Shown: piece after piece, positions 1 through 5,937 of the stretch
How the letters are laid out: each line of letters begins with the position of its first letter
Position numbering within the stretch: position 1 is the first letter of the stretch
DNA from: an uncultured Acidimicrobiaceae bacterium
GTDB lineage: Bacteria > Actinomycetota > Acidimicrobiia > Acidimicrobiales > MedAcidi-G1
Length of the DNA stretch: 5,984 nt
Direction: 5' to 3'
Assembly (NCBI GenBank): GCA_913054115.1
Contig: CAJXIS010000151.1
Coordinates: 1 to 5,984, forward strand
Translations under genes and position numbers: made by a program
The notes under the pieces: model-generated
What the model was told of the DNA's origin: nothing
What the model saw: only the letters and a program-made list of their open reading frames with translations
Databases searched by the model: none

Positions 1-1071
1 CTCCACGGTCATGCGCCGGACCCGGGCCTCGACCTCACGGTCCGGGTGATGCGACGAGGGGTAGAGGGCGGCGGCGACCAGCTTCACCTCGGCGTCGGGA
101 TCGAAGTCGGAAAGATCGACGGTCGGCGCTGCATGGATCGGCTCGTCGGCCGGGAAGAACTCCTCGGAGAGCTCCTCGAGCCGCTCCCGGCTGTCGGCGC
201 CGAAGCGGCCGATTGCCTCGCCACGGTCCGGAAGGTCGACGCGCTTGAGGAACGAGGGAATCACCTTGCGGAGTTCCCGCAGCATCAACTCGGCGTAAGA
301 GCGGGCTTCCGGCAACGGGTGTGCCCGCATGCGGACCAGCAGGGCCTCGTACGCCTGGCCGGTGCCATAGATCCCGAGGTTCGACAGCGACGCCGCCGGG
401 AGGATGCCCCGGACGGCATCGAAGGCCTTGGCGTTGATCGCCTGGCGATAGATGAAGTCGGAGTCACCGGGTTGCTTGGGCACCCGCTCCCTGAAGTGAG
501 CGACCATCACGGGCACCAGATCGGCGTAGACCTCGAAGATGCGATCCAGGTCGGCGATGTACCGGGCCCCCACGGGCGAGGACAGCACCTCCGGATCCCG
601 GTAGTAGCGGAAGCGCCCACCGGGCCGGTCGTCATAGGCGATGTAGCGGGTGGATTGTTCCAGGTACGACATCAGCCGGCCCCGCTCGAGGATCTTGGTC
701 AACAGGTTCGACGCCTGTTCACACGCCAGGTGGACGCCGCCCAGCTGGGCGACGCTGTCGTCGCCGTATTCGAAGAAGATGCGGTCGTAGAGCTCTTCCG
801 CCCGTCGCAGGCCGATCGTGGCGTCGATGCTCTCATCACCGCTGACGTCGAGTTCCCCCACGAACTCGTCGAGGAACAGCCGACGCAGGCTGAGTCGGGT
901 TCGTGAATAGCGGGCGAACAGGGCTCCCTTCACCACCTCGGGCAGGTTGACGAGTGCGAAGACGGGCTCGTCCAGGTTGGTGAAGTAGCGCCGGAGAACG
1001 TCTTCTTCGCCCGGGGTGAACTCCTCGGCGAAGTAGGGCGTCACGGGCGCCGAGGTTAGGTCGTGGGGCAT
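1..1071 (-). CDS. ThyX (Thy1)-superfamily protein, divergent FAD-dependent thymidylate synthase-like; 3' end beyond window
   Basis: An open frame of 357 codons runs from ATG at 1071 to the window edge with no stop, so the C-terminus is missing. Canonical ThyX makes dTMP from dUMP using FAD and methylene-tetrahydrofolate. The protein resembles that fold: FARYSR at 52-57, EYGDDSVAQ at 101-109, the signature-like RGRLMSYLEQSTRY at 130-143, and a C-terminal helix region with AVRGILPAA at 219-227. The usual signature is RHRxxSxNExSxRY. Here His is Gly131 and Asn is Leu, while the Arg, Ser and terminal RY are kept. The GHxSxxE-type motif reads GDDSVAQ. The first domain covers about 30-275. From about 316 (VDLSDFDPDAEVKLVAAALY) a second Thy1-like repeat seems to begin, as in long (about 500+ residue) two-domain ThyX relatives. 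Ordinary ThyX is about 220-250 residues, so thymidylate synthase activity is uncertain. An in-frame stop lies upstream of the ATG, and no clear ribosome binding site is visible. It lies 36 nt after the amidohydrolase gene. Confidence 0.85.
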   Translation of the reverse strand, partial: MPHDLTSAPVTPYFAEEFTPGEEDVLRRYFTNLDEPVFALVNLPEVVKGALFARYSRTRLSLRRLFLDEFVGELDVSGDESIDATIGLRRAEELYDRIFFEYGDDSVAQLGGVHLACEQASNLLTKILERGRLMSYLEQSTRYIAYDDRPGGRFRYYRDPEVLSSPVGARYIADLDRIFEVYADLVPVMVAHFRERVPKQPGDSDFIYRQAINAKAFDAVRGILPAASLSNLGIYGTGQAYEALLVRMRAHPLPEARSYAELMLRELRKVIPSFLKRVDLPDRGEAIGRFGADSRERLEELSEEFFPADEPIHAAPTVDLSDFDPDAEVKLVAAALYPSSHHPDREVEARVRRMTVE

Positions 1072-1107
1072 GCGGTCGCGCGGAGGCTCATGCCGGCTTC
1101 GCAGCCA

Positions 1108-2316
1108 TCAGCCCCCGGCTCTGACGACCGCCAGTTCGGTCGCTGCCGCTTCCAGGAGGCCCGGTTCCATCCAGCAGTCGACCAACGTCATCGCCATCGC
1201 CTTGGCCCCGTCGAGCACGGCCTGATCTCCCTCAGGGCCGCCGGCGCAGGCAGCGAACGCTGTTGTGTGGATGACCACCTCCTCGGGTGCGGCCTTGATC
1301 ATCGGATGGATGGCCGGCACCAGGTAGCTGACGTTCCCGAGGTCCGTGCTGCCCACGATCGCCACCTCGCTGTCGGGACGGGGGTCGCGCCCGAGGGACC
1401 TGGCGTTGACCAGGTAGCGGTCGAGGATGGGACGGCTGTCGACGACATCGTCGTAGGAGGGCTCGATCCACTCATGGTCCATGGTGCATCCGGCAGCGGC
1501 TGCTCCTGCCTCGAGGCACGCCAGAAGGCGTTGCTGGAGCAACTCGAGCCGGGCCCGGGTCGGTGAACGGGCATACCAACTCGCCTCCGCCCGTTCCGGG
1601 ACGATGTTCGCCTTCTGGCCGCCGTCGATGAAGATCCCGTGGATCCTTTCATCCGGGGCGATGTGCTGTCGCAGGGCGGCCACGTTGACGTAGCCGAGCA
1701 CGGCTCCGTCGAGGGCGTTGATGCCCTTCTCGGGTGCAGCGGCGGCATGTGCTGCGGCGCCGTGGTACACGACCCGGACCTGTTGGACGGCGAGGCTCGT
1801 GATGCGTTCGACCTCCGAGCCTGCCGGATGGACCATCAGAGCGGCGGCGAGCCCCTCGAACGCTCCCTGTTCGATGAGGCGAATCTTGCCACCCCCGCCC
1901 TCCTCAGCCGGTGTGCCGAGGATCCGGAGCCGTCCGCCCAACTCGCCGGCGACGACGGCACCGGCGAGCCCGGCACCCAGGCCGGCGGTGGCGATGATGT
2001 TGTGGCCGCAGGCATGGCCGATGCCGGGCAGGGCGTCGTACTCGCACAGCACGGCAACCTCGGGCCCTTCGCTTCCGACCCGTGCCTCGAATGCCGTAGG
2101 CATGCCGTAGGCGCCGCGGACCGGATCGAGTCCCTGCTCTTCCAGGATGTCGGTGAGGACCTGATGGGCGCGATGCTCCTCGAAGCAGAGTTCGGGGTGG
2201 GCATGGATGTCGTGAGAGGCGGTGAGCAGCACATCGGCCAACTCATCGACGCGGGCGCACACCCTCGCCTTGACCGCCTCGATGGTCGTGGCCGCACTAC
2301 CCGGGTCGTCGCTCAT
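1108..2316 (-). CDS. M20D-type metal-dependent amidohydrolase (AbgB/PM20D2-like)
   Basis: A cytoplasmic 402-residue hydrolase with no signal peptide, of the length usual for the M20D family. These enzymes use a dinuclear metal centre to cleave amide bonds of N-acyl amino acids, small dipeptides or p-aminobenzoyl-glutamate. Visible motifs in order: HDIHAHPELCFEE (35-47) at the N-terminus; CEYDALPGIGHACGHN (91-106) with probable metal ligands Cys103 and His105; TPAEEGGGGK (135-144) with the catalytic and ligand pair Glu138/Glu139; MVHP with His163; the dimerisation-domain HGAAAHAAAAPEKGINALD stretch; GSTDLGNVSYLVPAIHP near the C-terminus; and a last ligand His at about 350 (VVIHTTAFA). The GSTDxGNVS..VP.IHP signature fits the AbgB/PM20D2 branch rather than aminoacylase or DapE. 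All expected ligands are present, so it should be active; the substrate cannot be read from sequence. The chosen ATG gives a natural N-terminus, and the open frame upstream lacks similarity. No clear Shine-Dalgarno sequence is seen. It starts 53 nt after the preceding gene and stops 36 nt before the ThyX-like gene. Confidence 0.93.
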   Translation of the reverse strand: MSDDPGSAATTIEAVKARVCARVDELADVLLTASHDIHAHPELCFEEHRAHQVLTDILEEQGLDPVRGAYGMPTAFEARVGSEGPEVAVLCEYDALPGIGHACGHNIIATAGLGAGLAGAVVAGELGGRLRILGTPAEEGGGGKIRLIEQGAFEGLAAALMVHPAGSEVERITSLAVQQVRVVYHGAAAHAAAAPEKGINALDGAVLGYVNVAALRQHIAPDERIHGIFIDGGQKANIVPERAEASWYARSPTRARLELLQQRLLACLEAGAAAAGCTMDHEWIEPSYDDVVDSRPILDRYLVNARSLGRDPRPDSEVAIVGSTDLGNVSYLVPAIHPMIKAAPEEVVIHTTAFAACAGGPEGDQAVLDGAKAMAMTLVDCWMEPGLLEAAATELAVVRAGG

Positions 2317-2369
2317 GACCGGATGGTACCGGCGCGTCGTCGGCCGACCCGCACCTGTACCGCATCGGC
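2317..2369 (-). other. Intergenic gap between lipid-kinase-like gene and amidohydrolase gene
   Basis: This 53-nt gap is the longest non-coding stretch in the window. It contains a 10-bp perfect palindrome (GTCGGCCGAC, 2339-2348), but this has no loop and no T-run follows in either direction, so I do not call a terminator. I see no convincing -35/-10 boxes on the minus strand and no clear Shine-Dalgarno sequence before the amidohydrolase ATG at 2316. Read-through from the tatC-helicase unit is therefore possible, or a promoter of a type not recognisable by eye. Confidence 0.5.
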
Positions 2370-2981
2370 TCAGAGGACGACCAGCAGTGCCTCTTCCTCG
2401 AGTCGAACCGAGAGGCGTCGAGCGCTCCCGACGCTCCGCCCGTCCAACCAGATGCTCGTGGCCCGTGCGAACTCGACCTGTTCGGCCCTCGTGCGCGTGT
2501 AGCGGATCTGGGGGTGGGGCACGTGTGTGCCCCCCGGCAGTCGCCGACGGGCGCCGAGACGCTGACCGAGGGGCAGGTCGGCGTCGAGGATGTCGAGTAG
2601 GCCGTCTCCCGGGTGGGCCCTGGGGGCGATGTTCCAGGCCCCCATGTGTGCGGCGTTGGCCGCCACCCAGACCCGGCCCCGGAGCCAGGAGCCCCGGGCC
2701 ACCAGGTGTGAGCAGAACCAGTGCAGTCGGCCGTCGAGAAGCGCCGAACCGAGGTCGATGTGCAACCGCTGCCCCTCCTCGCCCCGCCATCGGTCGAGTC
2801 CGGGGGACCCCCCGAGGGTGCGCCAGAGGTCGCCGCCCGTGAGCGCCACCGGTGGGATCTCGCTGCCGTCCCGACGATGTCCGGTGACCAGGTCCAGCAG
2901 CTCGAGGTCAGAGGCCACCACCACGCCACCCTCGGGGAGTGGCCCGCTGGTTCCCCAGTCCCTGCGTCGCTCGATGCTCAC
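2370..2981 (-). CDS. Small protein resembling the C-terminal lobe of diacylglycerol kinase/YegS-type lipid kinases
   Basis: A 203-residue protein starting at GTG, whose start overlaps the helicase stop by 4 nt (GTGA). This implies translational coupling, and a G-rich stretch lies upstream. It resembles the lipid/diacylglycerol kinase family in three places. LTGGDLWRTLGG (47-58) sits where those kinases carry the G(T/G)xNDxARxLG-type segment. VWVAANAAHMGAWNIAPRAHPGDGLLDIL (104-132, key residues N109, G114, P120, D126-G127) matches the glycine-rich 'N...GGG..iaP.A.ldDGllDv' segment. SIWLDGRSVG (176-185), followed by a beta strand ending at the C-terminus, matches the conserved 'v.lDGE' strand. 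Full kinases have about 300 residues with an N-terminal ATP-binding lobe carrying GGDGT. Here only about 45 residues precede GGDL and no GGDGT is seen, so it is short or minimal. It could be a degenerate kinase, a lipid-binding domain or a subunit. Family placement is from memory of motifs; function is not established. Confidence 0.75.
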   Translation of the reverse strand: MSIERRRDWGTSGPLPEGGVVVASDLELLDLVTGHRRDGSEIPPVALTGGDLWRTLGGSPGLDRWRGEEGQRLHIDLGSALLDGRLHWFCSHLVARGSWLRGRVWVAANAAHMGAWNIAPRAHPGDGLLDILDADLPLGQRLGARRRLPGGTHVPHPQIRYTRTRAEQVEFARATSIWLDGRSVGSARRLSVRLEEEALLVVL

Positions 2982-5092
2982 CCGTTGCCCCCGGTGGCGG
3001 AGGCCGGCTCGGCCGGCGGCTCGATCTCGTCGTCCCCGGCGAACTCGCGGGTCAGGGCGACCACGCCGCGTTCGAGCTCGACGACGGCCTGGCGGGCGGT
3101 GCGTGCGACCCGGGGTGGTGCGACCTTCGCGACCTGCCGGAGCAGGTCGGCGACGAGTCGCACGTTGCGGACGAACTCGCCGCCGGTGAACGGCTTCTCG
3201 CCGGCGCCGTCCAATGCATCGGTCAGCGCACCTCCTGCCGTCCAGGACAGCACCGCACGGGCGAATCCGGTGTCCGGTGGGGGGAGGGTGTCGAGACCGG
3301 CCGCCTCCTCGGTCGCCGCGACATCCACCCAGAGTTCGACGAGGTCGGCGAGCCGCCTGCCGACAGGGCCGCCGAGGGTCTGTTCCCCGGACTCGCCCGG
3401 TCCCCGATGCCGGTAGGTGAGGGCGGACAGCACGGCGGCGAGGCCCGGTGGGTCGAGGTCGTCGAACAGGCCCGTGGCCAGCGACTCGACGATGAGGAGG
3501 TCCGCCTCGTTGTAGATGCCCGTGAGGGGCCGGCCCTTGTCGGTGAGCGCCCATCCGTCGGTCATCTGGCGTTCTTCGAGGACCTGCAGCAGCGCGCCGA
3601 GTCGGTCGACAAGGCCGTCGGGCGATTCGCCGCCTCGCCGTCGGCGCCGATTCCCCTGGCTTTCCCGGCGCTGCTCGATGCGCCGGTCGAGTTGGAACTG
3701 GCCGAACGATCGTCGGAGGAGGTCCTCCGCCTCCTCCCTGCTGCGTTCGGCCATCAGGTTGGCGACCATGTTGTAGGTGGGACGGAAGGCCGACCGGAGC
3801 GGGAACCTGGTGCTCCCGACGAGTCGGGCGATGGTGTCGAAGGGAACGAACGGCGACCACAGCACGAGCGCATGCCCCTCGGTGTCCATGCCGCGTCGCC
3901 CGGCCCGGCCCGTGAGCTGCGTGAACTGTCCGGGGGTGAGCACTTCGTGGCGCTCGCCGGTGAAGCGGGTGAGGCGCTCGACGACCACGCTCCTTGCCGG
4001 CAGGTTGACCCCGACCGCCAGCGTCTCGGTGGCGAAGATGATGCCGATCAGTCCGGCGCCGAAGAGTTCCTCCGTGACCTCCTTGAAAAGGGGCAGCATC
4101 CCGGCATGGTGGGCGGCGATGCCACGTTCGAGGCCCTCCCGCCAGACGGCCACCCCGAGGACGCCCAGGTCCTCCTGGGGCAGCCCGGCGAGCCGTTCGT
4201 CGATGACTGCGGCTATCTCTGCGGACTGATCCCCGTCGGTCAGCCGGATGCCGTCCCGGACCATCCGGTCCCGGGCCTCCTCGCACCCGACCCTGCTGAA
4301 GATGAAGTTGATGGTGGGCAGGAGGTCGCTCCGCTGCAGGTCCCGCAGTACCTCGTCGCGCCTCGGCGTCCGCCACTGGTGCGAGGAACGGCCTCCTCTC
4401 GACCCGCCGCGGTTCCCCGGTCGTCCCGGCTCGGCGTCGTACCGGCCGCCTTCCCGGTTGGACCGGCCCTTCACGAGGACGGGCAGGCGCTGCACGCGGC
4501 GCCCCTTCCGGCGCTCGCCGACGAGGTAGTGGGTGCGCAGCGGCACCGGGCGGCGCCATTCGACCACGACGTCGGTCGGGCCGTGCTGCAGGCGCAGCCA
4601 CTCCCCCAGCTCCTCGGCATTCGACACCGTCGCGGAGAGGGCCACCAGTTGAATCCCATCGGCGAGGCCGAGGATGACCTCCTCCCACACCGGGCCGCGG
4701 TAGGGGTCCTCGAGGAAGTGGACCTCGTCCAGGATCACGCACCCCAGCGAGTCGAGCGCCTCGGAACCTGCGTAGAGCATGTTGCGGAGCACCTCGGTCG
4801 TCATCACGACCACGGGTGCGTCCCCGCGCACGGAGTTGTCCCCGGTCAGGAGCCCGACGTTGGACTGCCCGAGCCGACGACCGAGGTCGCGGAACTTCTG
4901 GTTGGACAGCGCCTTGAGGGGCGTCGTGTAGAAGGAGCGGCGACCTTCCCGGAGGGCCCGGTCGATAGCGTGCTCGGCGACCACCGTCTTGCCGCTGGCG
5001 GTCGGTGCCGCCACGAGGACGGAACGGCCTTCGTCGAGTGCCGCCATGGCGTCACGCTGGAAGCCGTCGAGCTCGAAGGGCCAGTCGTCCAC
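2978..5092 (-). CDS. helY: Ski2-like DExH-box ATP-dependent helicase, HelY type
   Basis: A cytoplasmic superfamily 2 helicase, about 704 residues from the GTG at 5092. All core motifs are intact: Q-motif-like FELDGFQ (6-12); Walker A APTASGKT (29-36); Ia TPLKALSNQK (57-66); TGD (83-85); MTTEVLRNMLY (97-107); Walker B DEVH (122-125); motif III SATVSNAEE (153-161); IFSRVGCEEA (264-273); FATETLAVGVNLPAR (353-367); and motif VI QLTGRAGRRG (392-401). AHHAGMLP (327-334) is typical of Ski2/Mtr4 relatives. A DSHCT-like helical C-terminal domain begins near 520 (GIYNEADLLIVESL). A basic Gly/Arg-rich linker lies at about 208-245 between the RecA-like domains. The sequence closely follows mycobacterial HelY (about 900 residues) but is some 200 shorter. 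Ski2/Mtr4 enzymes unwind RNA; HelY's exact bacterial role is poorly known. GTG is chosen because no in-frame ATG lies between the tatC overlap and the Q-motif; GGGGA is 12 nt upstream. It starts 8 nt after the tatC stop. Confidence 0.96.
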   Translation of the reverse strand: MDDWPFELDGFQRDAMAALDEGRSVLVAAPTASGKTVVAEHAIDRALREGRRSFYTTPLKALSNQKFRDLGRRLGQSNVGLLTGDNSVRGDAPVVVMTTEVLRNMLYAGSEALDSLGCVILDEVHFLEDPYRGPVWEEVILGLADGIQLVALSATVSNAEELGEWLRLQHGPTDVVVEWRRPVPLRTHYLVGERRKGRRVQRLPVLVKGRSNREGGRYDAEPGRPGNRGGSRGGRSSHQWRTPRRDEVLRDLQRSDLLPTINFIFSRVGCEEARDRMVRDGIRLTDGDQSAEIAAVIDERLAGLPQEDLGVLGVAVWREGLERGIAAHHAGMLPLFKEVTEELFGAGLIGIIFATETLAVGVNLPARSVVVERLTRFTGERHEVLTPGQFTQLTGRAGRRGMDTEGHALVLWSPFVPFDTIARLVGSTRFPLRSAFRPTYNMVANLMAERSREEAEDLLRRSFGQFQLDRRIEQRRESQGNRRRRRGGESPDGLVDRLGALLQVLEERQMTDGWALTDKGRPLTGIYNEADLLIVESLATGLFDDLDPPGLAAVLSALTYRHRGPGESGEQTLGGPVGRRLADLVELWVDVAATEEAAGLDTLPPPDTGFARAVLSWTAGGALTDALDGAGEKPFTGGEFVRNVRLVADLLRQVAKVAPPRVARTARQAVVELERGVVALTREFAGDDEIEPPAEPASATGGNG

Positions 5093-5100
5093 GTCGTCGA

Positions 5101-5880
5101 TCAGTCCCCGCGCCGACTGCGTCGGCGCTCGTGCACCCGACCGACGAGGATCGCCAGCTCGTAGAACAGCAGCATCGGCACCGAGAGGATGACCAGGGTG
5201 AAGGGGTCGCCACTCGGCGTGAGGAGCGCCACGAGTGCCACGATCCCGACGATCGCATACCTGCGGACGGAGCGGAGTTGGCGATGGTGGACGATGCCGG
5301 TCAGTTGGAGGAAGATCAGAACGAGCGGGAACTCGAAGCCGACGCCGAATGCGATCGTCATCTTGACCACGAAGCCGAGGTACTTGGTCGGCGAGAAGAC
5401 GCTCACCAGGTCCGGTCCGCCGATGTCCATGAGGAACCCGAGTGCCCTGGGGATACTCCAGTAGGCCAGGGCGCCGCCAAGGGCGAACAGGAGCGCTCCG
5501 GTCACGACGAACGGGATCGCCCAACGGCGTTCCCGCCGATACAGGCCGGGGGCCACGAACCGCCAGAGCTGCCAGAGCAGCACGGGCACGGACAGCGCCA
5601 GGCCTCCGTAGCCGGCCACCATCATGCGGACGCTGAAGGGTTCGAGCGGATCGGTGACCAGCAGCTCGCAGCCCTCGCCGAACACGTCGCCGCCTGCCGA
5701 GTCTCCCTGCACCTGGCAGTAGGGCTCGAGCAGGAAGTCGAGAATCCAGGGATAGAGGATCCAGCAGGCAACGGCGCCGACGCAGATGGTCAGCAGCGAG
5801 ACGAGCAGTCGGCGTCGGAGTTCCGCGAGGTGCTCCAACAGGCTCATCCGGTCCTGGGGAGCCCTCTTGTCAGTCGCCAT
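5101..5880 (-). CDS. tatC: Sec-independent (twin-arginine) protein translocase subunit TatC
   Basis: The polytopic core of the Tat system, which binds twin-arginine signal peptides and, with TatA/B, exports folded proteins across the cytoplasmic membrane. The 259 residues are a normal length. The N-terminal amphipathic segment SLLEHLAELRRRLL (13-26) precedes TM1; six hydrophobic segments lie at about 26-47, 88-110, 122-144, 168-191, 208-221 and 228-247. Conserved residues are visible: Glu20 in HLAELR, Pro99, FVAPGLYRRERR (108-119) with Glu117, FGVGFEFPL (178-186) with Glu183, and the TPSGDPF turn (221-227) before TM6. Cys55 and Cys71 sit in the first extracytoplasmic loop, and mycobacterial TatC has a similar pair. 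ATG 5880 gives a short N-terminal extension typical of actinobacterial TatC and overlaps the upstream partial gene by 11 nt. ATG 5847 (MSLLEHL, preceded closely by AGGA) is a credible alternative start. The frame stays open into the adapter, so any longer start is an artefact. Confidence 0.98.
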   Translation of the reverse strand: MATDKRAPQDRMSLLEHLAELRRRLLVSLLTICVGAVACWILYPWILDFLLEPYCQVQGDSAGGDVFGEGCELLVTDPLEPFSVRMMVAGYGGLALSVPVLLWQLWRFVAPGLYRRERRWAIPFVVTGALLFALGGALAYWSIPRALGFLMDIGGPDLVSVFSPTKYLGFVVKMTIAFGVGFEFPLVLIFLQLTGIVHHRQLRSVRRYAIVGIVALVALLTPSGDPFTLVILSVPMLLFYELAILVGRVHERRRSRRGD

Positions 5881-5935
5881 CGGTCTCGGGTTCGGTGACC
5901 GGGTCTCCCGACTTGCGGGCGCTGCCACCAGGACT
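5870..5935 (-). CDS. Probable C-terminal tail of a TatA-type protein (5' end lost at contig end)
   Basis: The minus-strand frame just before tatC reads SPGGSARKSGDPVTEPETDGD (21 residues) and then TGA, ending inside the first codons of tatC (11-nt overlap). Its composition (Pro, Ser, Thr, acidic, no hydrophobic core) fits the disordered hydrophilic tail of TatA/TatB, the gene usually directly upstream of tatC in actinobacteria. TatA forms the pore-like oligomer of the Tat translocase. No diagnostic transmembrane or amphipathic helix is present because the genomic sequence ends at 5937, so the assignment rests on position, frame termination and composition only. The other two frames here are either the tatC upstream extension or a basic, Trp/Arg-rich peptide that looks non-coding. 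Confidence 0.5.
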   Translation of the reverse strand, partial: SPGGSARKSGDPVTEPETDGD

Positions 5936-5937
5936 CG

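Noticed and set aside
46..906. Plus-strand open frame of 286 codons
   Set aside because: It is antisense to the ThyX-like gene, whose minus-strand frame is open over 357 codons and carries family motifs. The plus-strand translation resembles no family.
2339..2348. Palindrome GTCGGCCGAC as a terminator or operator
   Set aside because: A 10-bp palindrome with no loop and no T-run is expected by chance in GC-rich DNA. There is no second copy or flanking promoter to support an operator.
1639..2502. Plus-strand open frame of 287 codons
   Set aside because: It is antisense to the amidohydrolase with its complete set of metal ligands, and it has no recognisable motif.
1108..2790. Extended 560-codon version of the amidohydrolase
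   Set aside because: About 158 extra residues are a low-complexity antisense-like reading over the upstream gene. The M20 fold begins normally after the ATG at 2316.
2370..4742. Extended 790-codon version of the lipid-kinase-like gene
   Set aside because: The N-terminal two thirds are an Arg/Pro-rich out-of-frame reading of the helicase. The real start is the GTG overlapping the helicase stop at 2978-2981.
2939..5164. Very long plus-strand open frame (741 codons) antisense to the helicase
   Set aside because: It lies wholly over the helicase, which has all conserved motifs. The translation has no recognisable domain and shows the Gly/Glu/Arg/Pro/His bias of an antisense frame in GC-rich DNA.
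5093..5524. N-terminal extension of the helicase over tatC
   Set aside because: The residues are Arg/Pro-rich out-of-frame tatC sequence. The homologous region begins just before the FELDGFQ motif.
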